This document shows positions 48,001 through 60,200 of a DNA stretch of 64,000 bases, piece after piece. The stretch's first letter is position 1, and each line of letters opens with the position of its first letter. The notes beneath the pieces are model-generated. The model had not been told where the DNA came from. It was given only the letters and a program-made list of their open reading frames with translations, and searched no databases. Origin of the DNA: Intoshia linei (Eukaryota; Orthonectida; Rhopaluridae); assembly GCA_001642005.1 (NCBI GenBank), contig LWCA01000007.1, forward strand, positions 5,697 to 69,696, in the 5' to 3' direction. The translations under genes were made by a program, and so were the position numbers.

Positions 48001-49786
48001 ATTTACACGTTTGACTTTGTCAATACAAAATTAGATGTAAAAACTCGAGCAGTATCATTTGCCAATATAAAATCTGATGAAAGTGTCAAGTCCATTATAA
48101 ATTGTGCAATAAAAAGAAACTTAACCATACAGCTACCACTAAATTCTAAGCTTAATAACATTCCTGAAGATTCAAACACTAACGACATTATTGGGGTTTT
48201 TAGTCTAGATTCGGATGAAAATCGTTGGAAAATGTTGAACACAACCATGAATATATCGAAAAGTACGGTTTCGTTTGACACAAACAAGGTGGGTAGTTAT
48301 TGTGTGGTATCAACGCATGATAACAGCAGCAAGTACAGCTTAACAGAAGCAATGCGATGTGTCAGAATGTATGAACTGTATGGAAGTAGTGGAGATGTTC
48401 TGGCCTGGTTGAAATTGGAAGACAAGGATTGGAAATTAAAAATTGAAGTTAGTTTATTAGAAAACATTGACACTATTAAAATGTTAAGAGAAAAAGAGGG
48501 GTATTCATCTGTGAAATTGGAAATGAATGATGTGGCAGCCGTTTCACAGCAAAAGTCCACTCTATTGCCTTATGGAAGACGTAAAAGTTGGAATAGACGA
48601 AAATCGACAATAACTGACGATCGAAAATCTTCAGTTGCCTCGTCAAATTCATTATTTGATAATGTGAATTTAGAAAGAAGTGACTTTACCTTACTACGAT
48701 TGGAAGATTTCATGAAATTTAAAATTATACTATCAAATGATTCAAAAGCAAAATTTCGACAACAACCAAGCTGTGATAGAAAAATATCTCTGGATGGAGG
48801 AAATTTCATTGAATCAGTTTCTAATTTTGATGAAAATGAAATAAATTTAGTATTTTATAAACACTCTTTAAACAATTCAATAGTAATCGACATTGAACCT
48901 AGTTCCGAATGTGACCAAACTAATGAATGCTTATTGAAATTGGAGATTACGGGAGAACGTCGAAATAATGTAGAAAAAGGATTAGAATTACGTAGAAATA
49001 TAAAATATTCACTAAATTATACAATTCCTTCCGATACTGTCCATGAGTATTTACACGAAAAGGAAGTAATTGTAATTACCCAAGAAATTCCAAAAAGACT
49101 ATCAAGTGTTACTATTGAAAGAAAATCAATTTCAGAAGCTTCTACACCCGACATCAAATCGAAATACAAAAAAAAAAGACGAAGTATTGAATCCTTCATG
49201 CGACTCACAAAAAGAACACGATCACCCATTAAATGTAAATTTTAAGATATCTTGTGTATTATGTATTTTTTCTTTTTTAACATTATTTATTTTAGTAACA
49301 AAGGAGTCAAAAGTTTTATCTCGACAAAGTATATCAATCATGTCCGCACATATTATCCATGGATTAACATTGGGAGTACAACTAAATTTAGATGATAGTA
49401 CCATCACTGGTATAGGTTTTGACGCTTTAGCTAATGGATTTAATCTACAAAACATTACTTATAGAATTTTACTTTTATGGAAAAGAAGAACCTCGCAATA
49501 TGCATCTCAACAAGTCGATATATTATACAATGCATTATGTAAAATGAATCTAAGTAATGTCGCCAATGTTATAAAAATGTTTGATAGTAATAATTGTGAA
49601 CTAGTTGAAGGTTGTTTCGATCATTGTCTTGAACCCGATGAAAATACAATTGGAGATAAAACTGAAACAAAAACTACTCAATCTCCTACCAATACAGATA
49701 AAAGTAATTTCTCTTCTACTCAAAATGATTCAATGTATAAATCCATCAACAAATCCAAAAATACATACCATACTGACAAATTATAA
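45089..49786 (+). CDS. Ankyrin-like ZU5-UPA-death domain protein without ankyrin repeats
   Basis: Five exons: 45089-45153, 45242-45626, 47696-47878, 47917-49234 and 49296-49786; phases agree, 813 residues. Early residues (GGLLATFPSNTFSKHDIITFKLV ... SLASDIFQIN ... IEVEIPYFENISD) follow the first ZU5 of ankyrins, including the IVEIPHF-like strand. A second ZU5 region ends near LTIQLPLNSKLNN and RWKMLNTT. STVSFDTNKVGSYCVVS matches the SFTTNVSARFWL segment opening UPA. After a basic Ser-rich insert (GRRKSWNRRKSTITDD), the C-terminus has a death domain (HGLTLGVQLNLDD, NGFNLQNITYRILLLWK, ALCKMNLSNVANVI). Ankyrins carry about 24 ankyrin repeats before this module; none are seen for at least 3.5 kb upstream. 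PIDD or UNC5 relatives share the module order but fit the strand motifs less well. Confidence 0.75.
46500..46720 (+). repeat. Dispersed repeat family A, copy in ankyrin-like intron 2
   Basis: GAATTGGTGTTTTTTAAAATTTTAAG, GTAATTTGTGGTTTTGACGGTGAAGG and CCAGGAAAAAACTAACTTGG. The rest of this 2-kb intron holds hAT-like ends (TGAGATCCAAAAT inverse near 47310) and no gene. Confidence 0.55.
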
Positions 49787-50182
49787 TTTCTATAATAAAA
49801 ATTATTTTCCGTTTAATTAATTTACCGTTAAGTAATATAATAATTTGTATCATACATGAATAAGAATATGATTATGTGATGGAAATAATTGTTACATGAT
49901 TTCTTGAATTTCGATTACAGTTCTCTATTTATAATAATAATTATTTTTTGTCTAATAATATGATTGTCAATTATCCAGTATTAATGATATATTTTTAAAT
50001 TTTTTAAAAAAATTTTATAAAAAAATTTATTTTACAAATTTATGTTAGGGTTTGTTGTTTCTTTCCCGATTTTAAAATGCTCTCTAGTTGTATTTTGTCA
50101 GATTCATTTACTTTTAAATTGACCTAAATTACATTAATATATAGTAGGGACAGATTAAGCGGACCATATTTTGAAAAAGGTG
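49787..50182. other. Convergent intergenic region
   Basis: 396 bp between the 3' ends of the ankyrin-like and DUSP22-like genes. AT-rich, with long A and T runs suited to polyadenylation of both; nothing else seen. Confidence 0.4.
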
Positions 50183-50889
50183 TTAATTTACCATATCCAC
50201 ATCGATATTTTTTAATTGCAGAGCAAAGTAGATATTAGGTTTGGCCACAGGTCTGATCTCTCTCAAAATAGCCAACGCATGATCAAAACTGCATTTCAAG
50301 ATAACCATGATATAAGCAATAATCACAGACGAAGATCGAGATATTCCAGCAAGACTAAAATCAACATAAACAAACATAAACATAAATAAATGTAGTATAA
50401 AATAACATCAACTAATCCAGTGCTTCAAATTCAAATCAAACCGTACACTGACACAATATCAGGTACACGTATACATTTTTTGAAAATTGCAAAAAATCCA
50501 CAATTCATTTTAAACAACTAATGTATGTACCAAATCATACCAGTGAACTAAAACGCATTTATTGTTAACTCTAGCATTATGAATAAACTTTATACATCCG
50601 GGCAAAACGTGAGATATTTTGGTTTTGCAATTATCCGAAACATTGACAATATGATAAACAAAATTCTATCAAGTGTAATTTAAAAAATATTAACCTAAAC
50701 AAAAAATGTTAATTAACCTCATGCATATTTTTGGCTCTATCATGAATAGCTAAAATATGAGTAATATTGTGTATTTTCAATTGTTCTCGGTTTAATGCAT
50801 CTCTAATGTTTCCGATATATAAATTTGGCATTACCTAATAATTTATATTTAAACACCGTACAAACAACCTTTGTCATAGGAACGCCCAT
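50183..50889 (-). CDS. Dual-specificity phosphatase, DUSP22/DUSP15-like
   Basis: Small atypical dual-specificity phosphatase. Four exons: 50889-50869 (21 bp), 50834-50718, 50665-50541 and 50354-50183; phases agree, 144 residues. The start MGVPMTK-VMPNLYIGNIRDA matches the N-terminus of human DUSP22, including the Gly2 used for N-myristoylation, so membrane attachment is likely. HILAIHDRAKNM, the general-acid region NVSDN, KFIHNARVNNKCVLVHC and the P-loop HCLAGISRS (Cys88, Arg94) are present. The HCLAGISRS loop is formed across the exon 3-4 join. The general-acid Asp is the one in VSDN, weaker than in DUSP22 (AADSPSQ). The protein is shorter than human DUSP22 (184) at the C-terminus. The first exon is very short and rests on the family match. 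Confidence 0.87.
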
Positions 50890-51200
50890 AATTGTCGATA
50901 CAAACTTTGGTACGCAAGTGAAATCTATTTGTATTTGACTTAAAATTGTATGATATCGAAACAATTTGTACAATATTTATTTTAGATACAATGTTAAAAA
51001 ATAACTCAACAACTATATACTGCAGCATGTTGCCTATAGAGATTTTCCAAATATGGTGTCTTTTCCATTGAATTCAAGGGATTTCAAAATTTTCAAAATA
51101 CAAGTTTAGTTATTTTATTTTTTTCACCCTAAAATGACTTTAACCTAAAAATGACTTGAAAAAGTGAAATATCAATTGAAAATATATATTTATTACAATA
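50890..51200. other. Intergenic gap downstream of the giant gene
   Basis: 311 bp between the 5' end of the DUSP22-like gene and the stop codon of the large cysteine-repeat gene, both on the minus strand. No gene content; presumably the DUSP promoter. Confidence 0.4.
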
Positions 51201-54200
51201 TTATAAATTTTCAATGTCGTTTTTCGTTTTTAATAATTTAATCAAATTAGATTGATCCATGTAATGAATAAGTTTGTCAATTTTCTAAATAAAAAAAGTT
51301 TTAAAAAATATAAAATCTTTAGAAATTACCTCATAATCAAAATCTGTATAAAAATTGTTGAAATCATCATTAAGCACAAAAACTTGACCGCAAACCACTT
51401 TAAGTATCTAAATAATGATATTATTAACATGTAAATATGTACAATAACGGTTAAAATAGTACCTTTTGAAAAACCCGAAAGAAAGTCACATCAAAGTCGT
51501 CATTCATATTATTAGCAATAATGTGTGATGCACAATGAGTTAGGATGAATAAAAATGATCCGACATTAGCGCAAATCTCTTTTCTAATGTATAAAATATT
51601 TTGTTCATTTTGATAGTGAATGCAATATCTGAAACAATTTTGCAAATAATTATTGGGAGGAATTTGAGAGGCAAGTAGAATTTTAAAATTTAAGTTTAAA
51701 TTGAGACAATTAATGAGTCTTTTAAAGATTGTTGTTCCAAAATTATAAATAATAAAATCTGTGCAGTCTAAACTTGAAGCAGGAATTATCTTGAGTTTAG
51801 AATCGAAATGATTGAAATTACTGAATAACGTAGTATAAGATTTGCAGTTTTTATATTTATTCAATGCAGTTAAACCGGGGTTCGAAGTGTTGATCATATT
51901 TGAAATATTTTCAATTTTTTTATATAGTACAGAATTTTGCAATAAATTCATGTATTGTGATTCCAGACATTTTTCTTCTTTGTGTGGATTATTATCTTCA
52001 AGTTGTTTAATTCTATTTGTTAGATATGAAGAGTTTTTATCAAAATTTGTTTTATAATTTGACATTAGTTTTTCGTGGTTTGTTTTAGATTCATTTAGTA
52101 GTTTTTCTCTTTCGTCTTCTTCTATGGTAGATTCTTTTATTTTTTCTCTTTCGTTTTTTTCATTTTCTAATTCTCGTCTCTTTTTTTCATTGAAATCATC
52201 ATTTAATTGGTTTAATTCGTCTTCAATTTTTCTAATTTTTCTAAAAAATAATACATTTTCAACACATACAATACATGTATGATTAATGTTTAAACACCAA
52301 GAAACTAATTTCAACAAATTTAAAAACACACCCATTGCCGTACACCAGGACCATGGAAAACCAGAAGTAGGTCCAATCAGATGGAAATTGTAGGCCCTAC
52401 AAAAATATTTTTACAAAATGGACCTCTATACATTGCTTAACCGATCGTTCATTGCCTAAACATTAAAAATAACCGTTGGAAATTCTCCAAAATAACCTAT
52501 TAATACATTAAAAAAGTAGACCCCTCATGATTGTATGATCCGGTCTAGGGAATTATACTTAATTTCAAAAACAAAATGTAGTGGACTTGAGGATTGTAAT
52601 TGATTGTTGAAATTGTAAGTTTCAATGTTATAAACCGTTTACCGTGTGTATATATAACATACCCTTTTATGTCATCTGATTCTTTAATTATTTTTGTCTG
52701 ACCATGTTGATTAATTAATAAATTATCATATTCATTAATTTCAACCAATTTTTCAGTTCCACCCGATGGACCTTTAACATTTGTATTGTAAATGCAAACA
52801 ATCAAATCATTTAATAATTGATCCAATTCTTTCGATACATAAGCCTGAGATAAAAAAGTAAATTGTTCAGATTTGAAGTGTTCGTTAAATATACTATAAC
52901 TGTACAAATAAAAAAAGTCGTTACATCTATTAGAAATAGTTCGTTTGAGATATAAATAAAAACTTTTTTCAATCAACACCTGTTGAGTTAAAGAGGACAA
53001 AGAAAATATAAAATCATTGTAAACGCTTCTGATGTTTTTAATATGATCCTCCCTATCAGAATCCGTATACCTTTCAAACAATTGTTTCAATTCATAAAAA
53101 ATTGATTTCATTTTGTTAAATGAATTCTCCAAATTAGACAAATGATTTACTTTCTGAGAAATCAAATTTTTAATTATATAAGAATTCAAATAAGAATTAT
53201 TCACATTATATTCAAATATAGTTCCATGAAAAGTTTGATCAATCAATTCATCAACTTTGCCAATTTTCACAGAAAATTCTTGCAATAATTCCATATTCAT
53301 TATAACATTTTTAGTTGATTTAAGAAATGGATCCATTTGTGGTAAAAATTTTTCCACCCTTCTTATTGATTCCAAAACGTTGCTAGACATGATTGCAATA
53401 GAACCTCTTAAATGAAGACCTTGAGGTGGAGGGCATGTCGATTGGACTGTCTTACACACCGTGTGACAATTTTTATAGTCGTATTCAACACTACATACTT
53501 TTCCAATACCCAACGTATTATAATCTATAGTCATTTTTCCAAATTCAATTGGTATTTTTTCAGTTTTATCTATTGTGTGCATTAATCCACACAATGGGAA
53601 TAATTTGTCCTGAGATGTATCGTACATTGTTCCAAGAATATGTGCGTTATTCATTTTATTTTCAATGTCGAAATATTTTGACCCGATTAGAAGAGGTATT
53701 TTTACATTTTCGTCTTGGTTTATCCTGTAGAATCCATCACATCCTCCAGTTTTAGACATTCTTGAAAAACAATGGTACATACTGGACCAATAATTTAACT
53801 TGTTTATAAAACTGTTGGACTTTTCGGTTTCAACGTTTTTTAAGCTCATTAAAAAGTTTTTTGAATTTTCACATATATTACTCAAATTTGATAGGCTTTC
53901 TTCAGAAAATATTTGATCCTGTTCCATAGTTTTTATTTTTTCAAAATTTTTATCCGAATAATCAGAAAGAATCTTTGAACTAAATGAAATAAATATAAAC
54001 AATATAATTAATTGCGAATTATTTAAAAAATCTGAGGTTTTTATCTAAGAAAATTCACTTTTTTGATGTTACGATTTATGAAAATCTAAATGATTTTAAA
54101 AATAATTCAAGAATTTATGGGTTATAAAATTGTAGAAAACGGGGTTATTTAGGTTTCTGAGGGTGAGATTTACTAAAATGTTAATGATTTTAAAACGAGT

Positions 54201-57200
54201 ATCAGTGTTTATGTTTTATAGAATTCTAAGGTTGATTTTATTTTTTAAAAAAAGGAGGAATTCGGTGTTTGACCCTGAAGGACTCTATTTCCAAAGATAA
54301 AATGTGGATTAAAACATCAATCTCGAAAAATTATAGCAATAAGGGGTTGTATTAAATTCTAGAATTGTTAATTGTTTAAATAAACACTAACATATACTCC
54401 CTGGCATTCAATTTTATAAGTAACAAATTTGTGTCAAATGGTAAAATGCGTTTTTGACCGTTAAAAAGCCAATTAATATTATTAAATTTGATAATAAAAC
54501 ATTATCAGTAAAACAGTGTCGTAAATCATAAGTTTTATAAAATTCTAGGACTATTAGTTTCTGAAATAAATGGTAACACAGAATCGTACCATTTTATATA
54601 CTGATTTTTTTTACCAAGGATATTCAAAATATGCCGAGTCGTATACTACGATTCGTATTATAGGTTTTGCACTGTATACAGTAATGTATTGATTTGTGAG
54701 GTTCATTTTTATAAATTTTTATTATTAACAAAATTGACAAGACCAGACATTATCAAGTTAGTAATGTGGACTCCCAGGAGTCTCAATAAAAAATTTAGAT
54801 TATATATGGTTTTTCATTATTTTCAAGTATTAATACTGGAAATCCATGTCAATTAAGATTTAATTAGTACTCAGTATTTTAAAATTTCTCCTTGCCACCA
54901 TCACAATGTAAAATCTAAATGAGCCAACATAAAAAAAGTTTTATGAATATTTAATTATTATGATGACAAACCAAGAATTGTTAAGGACTCGCAGCGCAAC
55001 AAAAATTGAGAATATCAGAACTAGATGATAGAAAGAGTTTTATTTGGTAGTACCAAATTGGTACTATAAAACTTTTATTCAATATTTCACAACTCAAATA
55101 CTAATCCAACCCACGAAACCTTAAACATAATACCTACCACATCAAAACATAAAAGTTGTCATCCATCAAAATAAAATTCATTGCACATGGTAAATTTTCA
55201 AGCTGACCAGACTGATATTTAAGTGTTTTTGCACAAACGTTTCCACTTTTAAATTTGAGACCAATACACACCTCTAATCCGGATTTTGTTTGCAAACATG
55301 AACCAACAGTTAAGGGATGAACTAAATTGGTAATTGGATCAATAAAAGTTTTTCCTAAAGCTATAAAATGTTTGCACTTGAAACAAAACGTTACAGCCAA
55401 AGTGGGAACATAAAATCCATTTTCGTAATCTAAAAAATAATAAGTGAAAAACGAACCAATAAATAATTATTAAATATAAATAAACTTACCAATAATGAAA
55501 CCATCTGCAGACAAATAATCATTTTGAGTATGTTGATGCACATGAAAAGCAGTCATTTCTTCATTATTCACATCCACAGGCATTGGAATAAATGGGATTA
55601 ACACATTTTTTCCATTATTGGAATTATTAATCAAAAGTTGATAATTATCGAGATAATTGACAAGTTTTTTCTGAACACAATCATAAAACACATTACCTTC
55701 AATTTTCGAAAAAAAGCAATATTTTTTAGAGTAAAAGTAAGCATCTCTTTTGTAACATTTATCATTATTCGGATTAATTAATGTGTAATCTTCTTTAAGC
55801 ATGTCCAGTCCCGTCAACTTGTCGAAATATGTAATTGTATCAATATCATCTTTAATGGGTAATGTGGTCATGTGTCCATCTGAATCTTTAAAATTTTTAA
55901 TTTTTTTGTCCAAATTTATAATAGATATGAGTCTGTTCATATAATATTGTCTCATATTAGAGATTAAATGAACATTACTGATTAAAGAGTTATATAAACT
56001 TGACGATGCGTCATTTTGAGATTTGTTTATTTTTATTAATTCACAACAATGTATTATGGCACTCAAAGTCGAATGCAAATTAGAATTAAACAAAAAGTTT
56101 TCTTTATATATCCCCGTTATATAATCTTGTATTTGTTTGGATATTTTTGTAACTATTTCAGCAAAATATTTTCTTCTAATAATTTCCTGGTTTAACATTT
56201 CCAAATGTTTATTTAATCTATAAAAATTAACGGTGTACGTTTCAGGTTGAGAGTCATCTTTAATTTTATTGACCATCTTTTCCAGTTTAGTTACATTTTG
56301 TTTTATATTACTGTAAAATGTACAAATTTTATTGTCAAAACTTTCAGATTTAAGTAAAATGTGGGCAGATTGCTTGTTTAATAAATTGTAAAACGTTTCT
56401 TTATTAAATTTATCCAGATCCAAATAAACGTTTCGCATTTCACTCAATTCGTCAATTTCAAAATCGTCAATATTTTCATTACAATTTGCGTATTTATCTA
56501 CACTTTCCAATTTTGTACCTCGGCTAGCTAATTTTGATAAATCAAACTTTTTTCCATATTGTCTGCCTTTCAAAGAAACGTTACCCTTCTTCCATCCAAA
56601 TCTTGTAAAAATTATCTAAATAAAAGTAAATACTTGCCAATATAAAACTTACATTTATTACGATAATCAACACGAAAGACACAATGATAGTTATTATTGT
56701 TAAAATAAAAAATAGTAAATTTGATTTGACCAAAATATCTGTATTGAACGAAAATTTCATTGTATAAAAGTTTTGTTGCGTTTGATGCATAAATTTTTTA
56801 TAACTTTGACATTTACTTGAGGCAGACATGACTGCTATGTAAATTTTTTTTCCGTGGTCCACACTGTGTTTAAATACAAATACTCCCGGTTGCATGAATC
56901 GATAGGGAAATATATTGTATGATTTTGTATTTGAAGTGTTTGTCTTAACATTTTCTAATAAATCAAATGCCTTTGTATCCAAATTTGAAGTTGGAGAATT
57001 GAATAAATTTAATCTATACATTTAATAATTTTAGTATAATTTAGTGTATGTTATTTATAAGGGTTTCTCAACTTATGGTTCCCCGGGACGAAAAATAACT
57101 AAAATTATCAAATATGATTAGCTTATTAAAAAATTTTCGTATTAGAAGTTAGTTTTTTTAAATAATACGAGTCTTACTTTTTTAATTAAATGGTAACACA

Positions 57201-60200
57201 GAAATTCATTTATACACAAGTCACAAATTATAAAATTTTAAAATTTCATAGATTCAGGGGTTTAAAACCGCAGAAAATTTGACCATCAAATTTTTTTATA
57301 AACTTTTTGTATAGCAACAAAAAAATGTTTATACTATTCAGGTTACTTGGTTACATATACCAAAAATATCTTAATTTGGTGATTCCCACACTATTTCACG
57401 ACGATTGAATAAAAAATTATAGTTCAGAATTAATTTAGCGAGCTAAACTGAATAAGACATGCATAAATATAATAAAAAAATTTACGGCGGGTACGCACGG
57501 TTTTCGAAAATTTTGACGTTCTTGGATACAATTACGAACATAACTTACCGAAAAACTCTTCGGGTGTGGGAAGGATGGCTTGACAAAATTTTTGTAAAAT
57601 GGGGGATCATTTTATAAATTTATATTAAAAAATTATATTCTTGAATATCATAACTATTGTTTTAAGTTTGAAATATCAACTGAAGAGTCAAGAAGTAGTT
57701 AGGGCTATAGGACACTATATTTTATGTATATTTTTTTAGGGTCCAAATTTTCATTTTCTTCTCGTCAAAAGCTGGGTAGGTTCGGCTCTGGTTGAATGGA
57801 TAGAATCTGATAATGTCGTCCCGTGTATGAGTCTATTTTATCAGTTTTTTTAATAAATATTTGACATGAATAAAATTTATTATCATCGTAATTGTAAAAA
57901 AACATATTTTTAAAATAAAATTTGCTCTAAATAAACTAAAATTTATAGTAAGTTTTTTCTGATTACTTCAACTTAGTTATATTCATAGACTCATATCTGG
58001 TCCAGAATCTGAATTCCAGATCATCTGGTATTTGATTATTTGTATTGCATTTTAATGTAATGCATTTTTAGTAATTTTCCAAATTTAATTTTTATTTTAG
58101 TCCAAAACTATTTGGGAATTTTAAATTTAAACCAAACTTAAAATACTACTAAAGGCTACCCGGAAGTATTGATATCAAAAAGAACTACTGAAGCAAATAT
58201 TTTTTTAAACTAATGATGGTACAGTAATTAACACATTCTTTAAATAACTAGTTTTGTCAATACATGCGTTGGTGAATAAAGAATTAAGTTTATATGTATA
58301 GTTTGATTTTATCATTTTAATAAAATGTATTTTTATATGACATGAATACTGCTACAAAATTGATGTCCTTGTGGCGCAATGGATAGCGCATCGGACTCCT
58401 AATCCGGAGGTTGCGGGTTCGAGTCCCGTCGAGGACTTTTTTTTATTTTAACATTAAAAGAATACAATTTAATTTTACTCAATTTAGAATGTATATTTCA
58501 TCCAATTAATTTGGACAGAGTTGCAACCTTATTACTATATAATAATTATAATTAATAAACCTATCAAAAATGGGATAATTTTGATCATTGTGAATAAAAA
58601 TGATAATTTCATTAATTTCCAAGCATACAATAGGATTATGAATCCCAGAAAATTCATTCTCTGAGATGACGCCATCAAATTTAGATTCCGATGAGCATTC
58701 TGAATTTTGATTAAACAGTTTATAGAGCACATCAGTATTATAATGTTCAACGCCTATAATGTATTTATCAATCAAAACTACAAAATTGAGAGGTTCCACG
58801 CGATCTATATGATGGGAGCAATATTTTTCACTAAGACTATATTCATAATTGGGAATATTTAAGCAACTAGTCAAAACTTTTTGCTTCCCAATTTTTACAT
58901 ATGACCGTTTTACAAATTCTCCGTTTCGACAATTTAAAGTTAAGTCATTGTTGATATTTGATATACATTTTGTGTCACAAAACGTATTACGTTCCATTAT
59001 TTTGCATAAACAACGACCCAATTGAACATCGAATCGAATAAACAAATTTGAAGAGTCACAAACCTATAGATAAAAAAATGTCACTAATAGAATTGATATA
59101 TATGTACCTCATTTTTACAGTGTTGATCAAGCCAATCGATAGTCACACAATCACCATACTCATTACGAATTAAATGATTATCGCAGTTATTATATACATG
59201 TCTTTTACATTGATAGTAACCGTTTATTTTTGCAGTGTCTGATAAATACGTACCTATTTCACAAGCACATGAGCGACTACTCGTCTAAATTTTTGTTGTA
59301 ATTGTTAATATACCAATTTATATACCTGATAGTACAAATTTTTGTTAGGTGGGCAAACGCACGAATTTTTTGTTATCAAACTATGCGTTCTTTTGCTTCC
59401 ACAGTGTATACAGCTGGACATACCAACCATGTGCGTAAAGTAATTTGATTTGCAAGGCAAACATTGTCGTACATCATCCTTTCCAATAAATCGGTTAAAA
59501 TACCCAATAGGACAAGGCGTAGGAATTCCACTTCCCATGGGACAATAATGACCTAAATCAGATTAAAAATGTAATTTTAATTTCTACCTATTGGACAAAT
59601 GTATGATGTGTTCTGTAAAGCCCAATTTACACTATTCGCAATCGTAGAAATGTTGTAAGAAATTGTCGCCGTCGGACAAACTTGTTTACTCGGGCATAAA
59701 TTACATTTCAGTCTTGTTTCGTCGCCATAGTATCCTGAGGGGCAAGGTTGACAGGTATTCTTAAAGGAATCTTGATTGGAACCAATAATATACCTGTACC
59801 CCAATGGACATTTGATCATACTAACAGCACCGCTGTTTTCTCCCAATGGACAGTAATGTGCTATTGGACATTTTATGGGTATCTCCTAATTTAAATATTT
59901 TAAGTTTTCAATTTTATCTTAATCTTTATCATAATATTTTAATTCGTACCGAACTTACAGGACAATAATATCCAACAGGACATTTAATTTTTTGAATTAT
60001 TTTAGGACAAAAATATCCTAAATTGACAATTTTAAGTAAATTGAGTAAAATAATTTCACTTCATTGTTAAAGTAAATAAAAGTATTACCAATTGGACAAT
60101 TGGAAGGAATTATAGTACCAGTCGGGCAATATTTACCGCTATTGCATTTATTTAGAGGAACATTCAACGCGACTTGATCACAATCTATTTAAACTAATAT

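Noticed and set aside
48003-49455. Minus-strand ORFs of 70-94 codons under the ankyrin-like gene
   Set aside because: Complement shadows of a strongly supported coding exon.
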